This document shows positions 49,381-59,177 of a stretch of DNA of 64,000 nt, in pieces (positions within the stretch are counted from its first letter, which is position 1; the number at the start of each line of letters is the position of its first letter). A model generated the notes under the pieces. It was given only the letters and a program-made list of their open reading frames with translations, did no database searches and was not told the DNA's origin. The translations under genes and the position numbers were made by a program. The stretch is from an uncultured Pelagibacteraceae bacterium (GTDB lineage Bacteria > Pseudomonadota > Alphaproteobacteria > Pelagibacterales > Pelagibacteraceae), in assembly GCA_902527265.1 (NCBI GenBank), contig CABZNY010000003.1, forward strand, positions 1 through 64,000, read 5' to 3'.

Positions 49381-50553
49381 GTGAAGATCAGCTCAATCAA
49401 AAGTCATATACTTAGATATGAGTTGGATAAAGAATTAGGATATTCTCAGCAATATTACAAACACAGAACTGCCCATCTAGTAGAGATAGAAACTGATGAA
49501 GGAATTAAGGGTTGGGGAGAATGTTTTGGCCCTGGAAATATAGCTCTCGCTAACAAATATGTTGTAGAAAAAGTAATACAGCCTTTTATAATAGGAGAAG
49601 ATCCAATTAATAAAGAATATATTTGGCATAAAGTTTATAATTTACTTAGAGATAGCGGTCAGAAAGGAATGCCTATTCAGGCATTATCAGGAATTGATAT
49701 AGCATTGTGGGATATACTAGCGAAAAAAGCAAAACTGCCTCTTTATCAATTATTAGGGGGTAAAACTAATAACAAAATTCCAGTTTATGGTTATGGAATG
49801 ATGCTGCAAAAAAAATCTGTCGAAGAATTATGTGAATTATTCAAAAAAGAAGCAAATCAAATTAAAGAAAAAAACTTCAAGGCGATGAAGATGAAAATTG
49901 GTTTAGGTCCGAAAGAAGATTTAAAGTTAGTTAGAGCAGTAAGAGAAGCAATTGGTGACGATTTTAAACTAATGGTCGATGCCAATCATGCATATAATAA
50001 AAATGATGCTTTGTACGTAGGTAAAGGATTAGATGAAATGGAAATTTATTGGTTTGAGGAACCTGTGGCACCAGAGGATTATGATGGATACAAAGAACTT
50101 AAAGAAAAATTAAAAACAAATATTGCTGGTGGTGAAGCAGAGTTCACAAAATATGGTTGGAACCAATTAATTAAAAATAATTGCATTGATATAGCCCAAC
50201 CGGAAGTTTGCGGTTTAGGTGGAATAACAGAATATTTAAAAGTATCAGCATTAGCTCAGTCGAATTTCATCCCAATTGTAAATCATGTATGGGGTTCAGC
50301 TTTAAGTGTAGCAGTAAATCTGCATTTACTTACTTCTTTACCAGATATGCCAGGTGGACTATTTCCAACAAAATCAATGTTAGAATTTGACACCACTGAA
50401 AAAAATATTTTTATTACAGATCTAGCTGAAGAAAAATTTTCAATTTTAGATCAAGTAAAAGACAAAGATGGATTTGCTATCCCATTAGAAAATATAGGAA
50501 TTGGAATTAATCCAAAAAAAGATTTTATAAAAGAATACGAGTATAATGGCTAA
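49381..50553 (+). CDS. Mandelate racemase/muconate lactonizing enzyme (enolase superfamily), sugar-acid dehydratase-like; GTG start
   Basis: KMKIGLGPKED (KxK), LMVDANHAY, WFEEPVAPED, GGEAEF, NHVWGSALSVAVNLHL. Confidence 0.92.
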   Translation: MKISSIKSHILRYELDKELGYSQQYYKHRTAHLVEIETDEGIKGWGECFGPGNIALANKYVVEKVIQPFIIGEDPINKEYIWHKVYNLLRDSGQKGMPIQALSGIDIALWDILAKKAKLPLYQLLGGKTNNKIPVYGYGMMLQKKSVEELCELFKKEANQIKEKNFKAMKMKIGLGPKEDLKLVRAVREAIGDDFKLMVDANHAYNKNDALYVGKGLDEMEIYWFEEPVAPEDYDGYKELKEKLKTNIAGGEAEFTKYGWNQLIKNNCIDIAQPEVCGLGGITEYLKVSALAQSNFIPIVNHVWGSALSVAVNLHLLTSLPDMPGGLFPTKSMLEFDTTEKNIFITDLAEEKFSILDQVKDKDGFAIPLENIGIGINPKKDFIKEYEYNG

Positions 50554-51457
50554 GATAATAACTTCAAAACCTGAAGTTTTATGGAATTTAAAATGTACAT
50601 TAGGTGAGGGTACTTTGTGGGTCAAAGAGCATAACTCAATTTATATTACAGACATTAAAAAAAAAAGAATTCATATTTTAAATTTAAAAAATAAAAAAAA
50701 AGAAACTATCAAAGTAAATAAAGAAATAGGATTTTTAGCTCATATAAAAAATTATATATTTATATTAGGTCTCCAAGATGAATTAAGAATAGTAAATTTA
50801 AAAAATAAAAAAAAAATTAAATCAATAGCTATTGAAAAGTCATTAAAAATGAACAGGATTAATGATGGCAAAACAGATCTTAATGGAAAACTTTGGTTTG
50901 GAACAATGGATAACCCCGAAAGAAATATCCCAAATGGATCTCTTTATTGCCTAGATAAAAAATTTAATCTTAAAAAAGTAGATGACAATTACATGATTAC
51001 TAATGGACCTGCATTTATTGATAAAAAAAGCTTTTATCATACAGATAGTAGAAAAAGGATAATCTACAAAATTAAGATAGATAAAAATGAAGATATAATA
51101 AGTAAAAAAATATTTAAAAGATTTTCAAATAAGGAAGGAGTGCCAGATGGCATGACCTTAGATAAAGCTGGAAATTTATGGGTATGCCAATTTCACGGAG
51201 CTTGCGTAAGTGTTTTAAATAAATTTGCCAAACAGATACATAAGATCAATTTACCCGCTAAAAATATTACTAATTGTGCCTTTGGTGGTCCAAAAAATTC
51301 AGATTTATTTGTCACATCTGCTTTAAAAGGCATGAAAAACAGTGAAATTAAAAAATTTAAATTTTCAGGAAGTTTATTTAAAATACAAACTAATGCTATT
51401 GGTATAAACCAGAAAAAGTTTGTAATTAAAAATGCTAAAAAGAGACCTCTATTATGA
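50546..51457 (+). CDS. SMP-30/gluconolactonase-family sugar lactonase
   Basis: LGEGTLWVKEHNSIYITDIKKKRIH, RINDGKTDLNGKLWFGTMDN, NGPAFIDKKSFYHTDS, GVPDGMTLDKAGNLWVCQFHG. Confidence 0.92.
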   Translation: MAKIITSKPEVLWNLKCTLGEGTLWVKEHNSIYITDIKKKRIHILNLKNKKKETIKVNKEIGFLAHIKNYIFILGLQDELRIVNLKNKKKIKSIAIEKSLKMNRINDGKTDLNGKLWFGTMDNPERNIPNGSLYCLDKKFNLKKVDDNYMITNGPAFIDKKSFYHTDSRKRIIYKIKIDKNEDIISKKIFKRFSNKEGVPDGMTLDKAGNLWVCQFHGACVSVLNKFAKQIHKINLPAKNITNCAFGGPKNSDLFVTSALKGMKNSEIKKFKFSGSLFKIQTNAIGINQKKFVIKNAKKRPLL

Positions 51458-54119
51458 AAGAATACCAACAAAATCTTTAAGAGATGATGTTAGATATTTA
51501 GGTAATATATTAGGAAGAGTAATTAAAGAACAAGAGGGACAAAAATTCTATCATCTAGTTGAAAAAATTAGATTACTTTCTAAAGCAAACATAGCCAATA
51601 AAAACCATAAAGAACCTTTTAAAAAAATTTTAGACGAAGTTAAAAAATTAACTCCAAATTCACTTTTCAAATTAACTAGAGCATTTAATCATTTTATGAA
51701 TTTTTATAATTTAGCCGAGTCAATTGATGCTTCAAGGACTTTAGACCTCTACGAAAATGTTAAACAAAAGAAAAAATTTCAAAATATATTTATTGAAGAA
51801 ATATTTGAAAATTTTTTTAAAAATAAAAAAATATCAAATACTAAAATCTATAATGTTGCCAAAAGTTTAAATATAGGCATTGTACTTACAGCACATCCAA
51901 CAGAAGTAAAAAGAAGAACCTTAATACAGAAATACCATTCCTTAACAGAAATATTAGAGCAAAGAAATCTACTTAAAAATTATCCTTCAAAATTAAAAAT
52001 TTTAGATCGTAAAGTTTTTGATGAGATCACAATTATATGGAATACAGATGAAATTAAAAGATCGAAGCCAACCCCTGCAGAAGAAGCAAGATGGGGACTT
52101 GCAATTATAGAAGATAGCTTGTGGGATACAATTCCTAAAGTATACAGAAGATTAAATCAAATATTTGAAAAAAATATGGGTAAGGGTTTGCCTAAAAATT
52201 TTAATCCTATTGAGTTTGGGTCATGGATGGGTGGTGACAGAGATGGAAATCCATTTGTTACTGCAGAAGTTACTAAAAGAGTTATTTTGTTATCAAGGTG
52301 GGAGGCAGCTAAACTTTATGAGAAGTCAATGACAAAATTAATAAGATCTTACTCTATGGAAAAATGTTCAAAAAAAATATTAAAAACTACAGGAAAAACA
52401 TTTGAACCTTATAGAGTTTATCTAAGACCTTTAAGAGATAAATTAAGAAAAACACATAGAGCAATAGAACAGTATTTAGTAAATAATAAACCACTAAATG
52501 AAAAAAATTTATTGTCTGAAAGAGAAGAAATTCTTAAACCATTAAGAGTAGTAAGAGAGTCGTTAGAGCAAAATCAAAGCGAAAATATAGCAAGTGGCGA
52601 TCTACTAGATTTAATGCGTAGAGCTAAATGTTTTGGCATAAATCTTGCTCGACTTGATATAAGACAAGAGTCTTCAAGACATTCTCAATTACTGGCAGAA
52701 TATATTAAGAAAAAGCTTAACCAAGATTATTCATCATGGGATGAGAATAGAAAAATAAAGTATTTATCTACAAAAATGCAGAACAAAAGTTTATTAAAAA
52801 ATTTTCAATTTAAAAATAAGGAAAATAAAGAGGTATGGTCCACTTTTAAAGTATTGGCAACTCAACCTAAAGAGTGTCTAGGAGCGTATGTAATATCAAT
52901 GACATCTTCAGCTTCAGATATTTTATCAGTTATGTTTTTGCAAAAGGAGGCAAACATAGAAAATAGACTAAGAGTAGTCCCTTTATTTGAAACGTTGGAT
53001 GATTTAATAAATGCAAAACCTATTATGGAAAAACTTTTTTCATTAAAATGGTACAGAAAAGATATTAATCATAAACAGGAAATCATGATTGGATACTCAG
53101 ACTCTAGTAAAGATGCTGGAAAGCTTTCTGCGAGCTGGAACCAATATAAATTACAACAAGAAATAATTAAACTAGCTAAAAAATATAAAATAGATGTAAC
53201 ATTTTTTCATGGAAGAGGAGGATCTGCTGGAAGAGGAGGTGGACCAATACAAGCTACATTAAGATCACAGCCAGCGGGTTCAGTTAATGGGAAAATTCGA
53301 ATAACTGATCAAGGAGAAGTTATACAACAAAAATATGGTTATGAGCCTTTAGCAAAATACAATTTATGTAGTTACATAGGTTCTGTTATGGAAGCTACTT
53401 TAAACCCACCTCCAAAACCAAAAGATAGTTGGGTAAAATTAATTCAAAGTATGTCAGAAATATCAACTAGCTCTTATAGAAAAAACATAAACCAAAGTTC
53501 AGATTTTATTAGATATTTTAAAACTGTAACTCCACATATGGCACTTGGCAAACTATCAATAGGCTCCAGACCTTCTAAAAGAAAAAATGTTGATAATATA
53601 AATAGTTTAAGAGCTATTCCTTGGGTATTTGCGTGGACGCAGATTAGATTAATGTTACCTGCATGGTTAGGTACTGCAGAAGCTTTGAGATATTCATCAA
53701 TTAAAAAATTTAAAAAGACACTTATAGATATGGAAAAAAACTGGCCATATTTTAATTCAACAATGGACTTGCTTGATATGGTGCTTTCAAAAGTAGACCC
53801 TGAGATATCTAAAATTTATGAAAAAAATTTAGCTGATGATAAACTTATAAGAGTTGGTAAAAAATTAAGGTTTCAATTTGATGCAGTTAAAAAATTAAAT
53901 GATCAAATAACACCAAAAGAAATTTATAAACAAAGAAAGAGTTTTAGAGGTCCAGCAATTATTAGAAACATATATTCTGAAATCCTTAATGTTTTACAAG
54001 CAGTAGTAATGAATAAGCTTTTGATAAAAAAATTAAATAAGAATGATAAAAAAGATTTGAATGATGCAATGATGGCATCAATAGCAGGTATTTCAGCAGC
54101 AATTAAAAATACAGGATAA
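51432..54119 (+). CDS. ppc: Phosphoenolpyruvate carboxylase
   Basis: LTAHPTEVKRRTLIQKY, GSWMGGDRDGNPFVTAEVT, MIGYSDSSKDAG, FFHGRGGSAGRGGGPIQATLRSQP, C-terminal AAIKNTG. Confidence 0.97.
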   Translation: MLKRDLYYERIPTKSLRDDVRYLGNILGRVIKEQEGQKFYHLVEKIRLLSKANIANKNHKEPFKKILDEVKKLTPNSLFKLTRAFNHFMNFYNLAESIDASRTLDLYENVKQKKKFQNIFIEEIFENFFKNKKISNTKIYNVAKSLNIGIVLTAHPTEVKRRTLIQKYHSLTEILEQRNLLKNYPSKLKILDRKVFDEITIIWNTDEIKRSKPTPAEEARWGLAIIEDSLWDTIPKVYRRLNQIFEKNMGKGLPKNFNPIEFGSWMGGDRDGNPFVTAEVTKRVILLSRWEAAKLYEKSMTKLIRSYSMEKCSKKILKTTGKTFEPYRVYLRPLRDKLRKTHRAIEQYLVNNKPLNEKNLLSEREEILKPLRVVRESLEQNQSENIASGDLLDLMRRAKCFGINLARLDIRQESSRHSQLLAEYIKKKLNQDYSSWDENRKIKYLSTKMQNKSLLKNFQFKNKENKEVWSTFKVLATQPKECLGAYVISMTSSASDILSVMFLQKEANIENRLRVVPLFETLDDLINAKPIMEKLFSLKWYRKDINHKQEIMIGYSDSSKDAGKLSASWNQYKLQQEIIKLAKKYKIDVTFFHGRGGSAGRGGGPIQATLRSQPAGSVNGKIRITDQGEVIQQKYGYEPLAKYNLCSYIGSVMEATLNPPPKPKDSWVKLIQSMSEISTSSYRKNINQSSDFIRYFKTVTPHMALGKLSIGSRPSKRKNVDNINSLRAIPWVFAWTQIRLMLPAWLGTAEALRYSSIKKFKKTLIDMEKNWPYFNSTMDLLDMVLSKVDPEISKIYEKNLADDKLIRVGKKLRFQFDAVKKLNDQITPKEIYKQRKSFRGPAIIRNIYSEILNVLQAVVMNKLLIKKLNKNDKKDLNDAMMASIAGISAAIKNTG

Positions 54120-54826
54120 TGATCGAATTTATTTTAGCTTTTGGAGCAGGTTTACTTAGCTTTTTATCTCCATGTGTTCTGCCTCTAATACCAGGGTATA
54201 TATCATATATATCAGGATCAACTCTTAATGAATTACTTGAAAAAAAAACCATAAATATTTTTCCTATAATTTTATTTGCAGTTGGATTTTCTATAGTATT
54301 CATAAGTTTTGGAGCTACAGCTACATTTTTAGGCTCTCTAATTTTAGATAATTCATATCAACTCAGAATTGGGGCTGGAGTAATCATAATTATATTCTCG
54401 CTACAAATATTGGGGCTCATAAATCTAAAGTTTTTAAATTATGAGAAAAGATTTCAGACAAATAACAATACTGGAATAATAAGTTCAATTTTAATTGGTA
54501 TGGCTTTTGGCTTTGGTTGGACACCATGTATTGGTCCAATTCTAGGATCAATTCTCGCAATTGCATCAACTGAAGATAGTATTAACAAAGGGATTGGCCT
54601 TTTATCATTTTATTCTTTAGGGTTAGCAATTCCCTTTGTTCTATCAGGTTATTTAATACAAAAGTTTATGATTTTTTCTAAAAACCTCAAAGCCAAGATG
54701 AGGATAATAAATATGTTTGGTGGATCTCTACTTTTAATTACAGGAATACTAATGATCACTAACCAGTTGCAAGCTTTAGGTTATTATCTTCTTGAGTATA
54801 TGCCTTTTCTACAGAGCATAGGTTAA
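54119..54826 (+). CDS. ccdA: Cytochrome c biogenesis / thiol-disulfide transmembrane protein CcdA
   Basis: FGAGLLSFLSPCVLPLIPGYISYISG, GMAFGFGWTPCIGPILGSILAIA. Confidence 0.94.
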   Translation: MIEFILAFGAGLLSFLSPCVLPLIPGYISYISGSTLNELLEKKTINIFPIILFAVGFSIVFISFGATATFLGSLILDNSYQLRIGAGVIIIIFSLQILGLINLKFLNYEKRFQTNNNTGIISSILIGMAFGFGWTPCIGPILGSILAIASTEDSINKGIGLLSFYSLGLAIPFVLSGYLIQKFMIFSKNLKAKMRIINMFGGSLLLITGILMITNQLQALGYYLLEYMPFLQSIG

Positions 54827-54827
54827 A

Positions 54828-55946
54828 TTAATTTATATTAAACTTTCTTTGTAAATGTCTAAGCTTGCTATCAGTACTATCATACTCAATATAGCACCCT
54901 TGTAAAAATCTTTTACCCTCATTTGGATTAAATTCTGTTCTACCATGCAGGAGTCTGTAATTATCCATCATAATTAAATCCCCAGACATTAATTTAAATT
55001 CTATTCTATAGAAATCGGAGTTATATAAATCAGATAATTTTTTTCTAGCTTTATAATAAAGGTCTAGTTCCTCCTTTTTTAAAACAGGAACGTAATCAAG
55101 TCGAGGACTAAATCTAACTTGTTTAAAATTCTTATTTTCATCGAGCTCTATTAATTCAGACCAGTCTTCTAAAATCACATCTTTATCAATAAATTTAAAT
55201 CTTACTTTTACTTTGGTTAATATTTCATAATATTCAGGAAAATCTTTTTTTAAATCTTCAGTTACAGTATAACCATCGACCAACGTTGATAAACCACCAG
55301 TTACTTCATTTTCAATACAATGCAATATCTGAATACAAGGGACTGGATTTCTATATGGATTATCGGTGTGAGGAGCCAAAGGTAAAGGCGTATATGCAAG
55401 ATCATTAGGGTTAGGTTTTGACGAAACATTAAAGTGTTCGCCAAAATTAGTCCTTCTAACACTGCCTATGGAGTTAGCAAATTTGATTAAATAATTATCA
55501 TGAGTTGGAACATTCTTTATAATTGCAAATCCATACTTGTAAAAAGAAGCAAGCAATTCATGCATTTCAACACTTTCATAAATATTCTCATGAAAATTGA
55601 ATTTTTTTACATCATCAAGTGATGAAGTCCATTTTACTTTTTCTTTGATTTTACTAATTGAGTTGGAATTTTTAAATTCTCGAATTATTTTATTAATATC
55701 AATTTTAGTTTCTATTCCATCTGAAAAAGTTATGTTTAATAGGTCTTTTTCAATTATTGCAGATTTGATAATGACGTCTGATTCCATTGTGCTTGGATCA
55801 AAGAGTCTCTGCTGTGTCTTTTGATCTAGTAATTCAACATTTTCTACTCTTTCTCTAAGCCAAAAAGGATGAATTTCTTCATTCAGATTTTCATCTCTAA
55901 AGAAAACCTTATTATTATCTAATTCAATTTTCATAAAATTAAGCAT
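54828..55946 (-). CDS. Gamma-butyrobetaine hydroxylase-like Fe(II)/2OG oxygenase (DUF971-like N-terminus plus TauD-like)
   Basis: HPFWLRERVENVELLDQKTQQRLFDP N-terminus; APHTDNPYRNPVPCIQILHC (HxD), GDLIMMDNYRLLHGRTEF, GKRFLQGCYIEYD. Confidence 0.9.
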   Translation of the reverse strand: MLNFMKIELDNNKVFFRDENLNEEIHPFWLRERVENVELLDQKTQQRLFDPSTMESDVIIKSAIIEKDLLNITFSDGIETKIDINKIIREFKNSNSISKIKEKVKWTSSLDDVKKFNFHENIYESVEMHELLASFYKYGFAIIKNVPTHDNYLIKFANSIGSVRRTNFGEHFNVSSKPNPNDLAYTPLPLAPHTDNPYRNPVPCIQILHCIENEVTGGLSTLVDGYTVTEDLKKDFPEYYEILTKVKVRFKFIDKDVILEDWSELIELDENKNFKQVRFSPRLDYVPVLKKEELDLYYKARKKLSDLYNSDFYRIEFKLMSGDLIMMDNYRLLHGRTEFNPNEGKRFLQGCYIEYDSTDSKLRHLQRKFNIN

Positions 55947-55995
55947 TAATTAAAAAATATCTTTAATCAAGAGAAATTAAGTAGTATTTGAAATT

Positions 55996-56799
55996 ATGGA
56001 TAAAAATCTAATAATTAAAAATAATGAATTTCCAAAGTTTTTGAACCAACTAGCAATTGATTTAACGAATTTTTATTTTAAAAAACTTAATAAGCCTTTT
56101 AAAGTTAATAATAAATTACTTGGCAAAGGATATGACCCTGTTACCACATGTGATAAAGCTTTTGAAAAATTCATTAGAGCAAAAATAACTAAAAAATTTC
56201 CTGGTCATGAAATTATTGGAGAAGAATTTGGTTACAAAAAAACTAAAAGTGATTTTAGTTGGGTAATTGATCCAATTGATGGAACAAGGTCATTTGTTAT
56301 AGGAAGTCCAACTTGGAGTAATTTAATATCACTAAATTATAAAGGCAATCCAATATTTGGTTTGGCAAACTTCCCTATGTTAAATAAGTATTATTATAAT
56401 CAATCTTCAAAAATTGCATATGTTGTTGAAAATAAAAAAAGAAAAAAAATATCAGTAAACAAGAGTGTTAAATTTAAAGATATTAAATTGACTGCTGGTT
56501 TTCATGGAGCAATTTCATTAAATCAACAAAAAAAAATTCCTAAACTTCTTAAATTGATACAATTCCCTTGTTCAGATGCATTATCATATGCTCAGATTTG
56601 TGAGGGAAGAATTGATGTTGTTATACAATGTAATAATAAAGTTTGGGATATTCATCCACTAATACCAATTATTAATGCTGCTGGTGGTATTGTAACAACT
56701 TGGGATAATAAAAATGCAACCGAAGCAGGTCATCTTGTGGTGTCTTCTAATAAAATAATTCATAAAAAAATTTTAGGTTTGCTAAAACCCATTGTATAA
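55996..56799 (+). CDS. Inositol monophosphatase-family phosphatase (HisN-like)
   Basis: DPVTTCDKAFEKFIR, IIGEEFG, WVIDPIDGTRSFVIGSPTW, VWDIHPLIPIINAAGGIVTTWD. Confidence 0.93.
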   Translation: MDKNLIIKNNEFPKFLNQLAIDLTNFYFKKLNKPFKVNNKLLGKGYDPVTTCDKAFEKFIRAKITKKFPGHEIIGEEFGYKKTKSDFSWVIDPIDGTRSFVIGSPTWSNLISLNYKGNPIFGLANFPMLNKYYYNQSSKIAYVVENKKRKKISVNKSVKFKDIKLTAGFHGAISLNQQKKIPKLLKLIQFPCSDALSYAQICEGRIDVVIQCNNKVWDIHPLIPIINAAGGIVTTWDNKNATEAGHLVVSSNKIIHKKILGLLKPIV

Positions 56800-56801
56800 T
56801 A

Positions 56802-57533
56802 ATGGAAATTCTTGTTCTTCAACACATAAATATTGAAGATCCTGGTTACATAAAAGATTTAATGATCAAAGATGGAGTTAATATTACAACTGTTGAATTA
56901 GATGAAGGAGAAAAAATTCCGAATAATTTAAATTTTTTTGACGGTATGCTATGTATGGGTGGACCTATGGATACTTGGATGGAAAAGGATTTTCCTTGGC
57001 TCATCGAAGAAAAAAAAAAAATTAAAGAGTTCGTTGTAGAATTAAATAAGCCATACTTAGGTTTTTGTCTCGGATGTCAATTACTAGGAGAAGCAATAGG
57101 AGGAAAAGTAGTTAAAACTAATAATCCTGAAATTGGAATGCTGGATGTAAACTTCTTGGATGAAAAAAAGAAAGATATACTTTTCGCAGATTTTCCTCAA
57201 AAAATTACATCATTGCAATGGCACTCTTATGAAGTTCAAGAATTAGAAAAAAATAAAGATGTTACGTTGATTGCTTCATCAAAAGAGACAAAATATCAAA
57301 TATTTCGATATAAAAACAATGCTTATGGCATTCAATTCCACATAGAGATCAAAGATACAACTGTAAATGATTGGGGCTGTGTCCCTGAATATAAGTCAGC
57401 ACTAGAAAATCAATTAGGACAGGGTGCTCTGGAAAAATTTGATAAAGATGCCAAAGAAAATATGAAAAATATGAATAATTATTCAAAAATTTTATATACT
57501 AACTTCAAAAACGATATCATTCTTAACAATTAA
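56802..57533 (+). CDS. Class I glutamine amidotransferase (GMP-synthase GATase-like)
   Basis: LCMGGPMDTWMEKDFPWLIEE, PYLGFCLGCQLLGEAIGGKV (nucleophile Cys), YGIQFHIEI. Confidence 0.93.
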   Translation: MEILVLQHINIEDPGYIKDLMIKDGVNITTVELDEGEKIPNNLNFFDGMLCMGGPMDTWMEKDFPWLIEEKKKIKEFVVELNKPYLGFCLGCQLLGEAIGGKVVKTNNPEIGMLDVNFLDEKKKDILFADFPQKITSLQWHSYEVQELEKNKDVTLIASSKETKYQIFRYKNNAYGIQFHIEIKDTTVNDWGCVPEYKSALENQLGQGALEKFDKDAKENMKNMNNYSKILYTNFKNDIILNN

Positions 57534-57604
57534 GTTACCTATTTTACCCTTGTAGTTAATCCATTAATCAGGTTTAATTTTATTTGTAATAATTAGGAGG
57601 AAAA

Positions 57605-59167
57605 ATGAAATTTAAAAATTTTATTAAAATTTTCTTTGCAATTTTATTTGTTTTTGTATCAACACATTCATACGCGAAAACAATTAAATGGTCTATGCAA
57701 GGAGATAGTTTAACTTTGGATCCTCATGCCCAAAATGAAGGTCCCACAACACAAGTTTCAAGACAGGTCTATGAAGCACTTGTAACAAGAGGTTTAGATA
57801 TGAGTATTGAACCTCAACTTGCAACTGATTGGAAAACAACTGATCCAAATACTTGGATTTTTAATTTAAGAAAAGGTGTAAAATTTTCTGACGGTACGGA
57901 TATGACTGCAAAAGATGTTGTATTTAGTATTTTGAGAGCAAAACAACCTACATCAGATTTTAAAGAATACATAAGTACAATTTCTGATGTTAAAGAAATT
58001 GATAACTACACTGTTCAAGTGAGTACAAGTAAACCAAATCCAATTCTTTTAAACCAATTATCAAATATTTTTATAATGTCTAAAAAATGGTCTATTGATT
58101 TTGGAGCAACAGTTTCACAAAACTGGGATGGTGGAGAAGAAACATTCTCAGCAACTAATGCAATGGGAACTGGACCATTTAAAATTACTCTAAGAGAGCC
58201 AAATACCAAGACAGTATTTGAGAGAAATAGTAATTGGTGGGGTTCAATGAAAGATAATAGTGTTAGTGAAATACACCTATTACCAATTAAAAACTCAGCT
58301 ACAAGAGTTGCAGCATTATTATCTGGTGAAGTTGATTTAGTAACTGATGCTCCAGTTCAAGACTTAGCTAGAATTGGAAATTCTGCAGATCATGAAGTAG
58401 TGAGTACTGCTCAAATGCGGACAATCTTTTTAGGTATGGACCAAGCAGCAGATAAATTAAGATCTGGAAATACTGGTGATAATCCATTTAAGAAAAAAGA
58501 AGTAAGACAAGCCCTTTATCAAGCAATAGATATTGAAGCAATAAAGAAAAAAGTAATGAGAGGTCTCAGTGAGCCTGCAGGAATCATAACTTTTCCTGGT
58601 GTAAATGGATACACACAAGATCTAGATAAAAGATTGCCTTATGATGTTGATGCTGCGAAAAAATTATTAGCTGATGCAGGATATCCAAAAGGTTTTGATG
58701 TTGAACTAAGATGCCCTAATGACAGGTATGTAAATGATGAAGCAATTTGCACTGCAGTAGTTGGAATGTTAGGTAAAATAGGCGTTAATGTTAACTTATT
58801 TGCTCAAACTAAAAGTAAACATTTTAAAGAGCTCAAAGAAGATAAAGGTGATTTCTATATGCTAGGATGGGGAGTTCCAACATTAGATAGTCATTATGTT
58901 TTCCATTATTTGTATGAGTCAGGTGCTAGCTGGAATAAAGTAAACTTTAGCAATAGCGAAGTTGATGCTGCTATTAGAGTTATGGAAGGTGAAGTTGACT
59001 TAGATAAAAGAAATGCAGCTATTGCAAATGCTTGGAAAATTGTAAAAGATGATATTTCATATCTTCCTTTACATCACCAAGTAATTTCTTGGGCAACTAA
59101 AAATAATGTAGATGTTCCAATAAGACCGAATAATGAACCATTATTCCGTTTTGCAAGTTTTAAATAA
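57605..59167 (+). CDS. Peptide/nickel-type ABC transporter substrate-binding protein (SBP family 5)
   Basis: Signal peptide; DSLTLDPHAQNEGPTTQVSRQVYEALVTR, WIFNLRKGVKFSDGTDMTAKDVVFS, FKKKEVRQALYQAIDIEAIKKKV; SD taggagg. Confidence 0.95.
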   Translation: MKFKNFIKIFFAILFVFVSTHSYAKTIKWSMQGDSLTLDPHAQNEGPTTQVSRQVYEALVTRGLDMSIEPQLATDWKTTDPNTWIFNLRKGVKFSDGTDMTAKDVVFSILRAKQPTSDFKEYISTISDVKEIDNYTVQVSTSKPNPILLNQLSNIFIMSKKWSIDFGATVSQNWDGGEETFSATNAMGTGPFKITLREPNTKTVFERNSNWWGSMKDNSVSEIHLLPIKNSATRVAALLSGEVDLVTDAPVQDLARIGNSADHEVVSTAQMRTIFLGMDQAADKLRSGNTGDNPFKKKEVRQALYQAIDIEAIKKKVMRGLSEPAGIITFPGVNGYTQDLDKRLPYDVDAAKKLLADAGYPKGFDVELRCPNDRYVNDEAICTAVVGMLGKIGVNVNLFAQTKSKHFKELKEDKGDFYMLGWGVPTLDSHYVFHYLYESGASWNKVNFSNSEVDAAIRVMEGEVDLDKRNAAIANAWKIVKDDISYLPLHHQVISWATKNNVDVPIRPNNEPLFRFASFK

Positions 59168-59177
59168 GTAACTTTTT

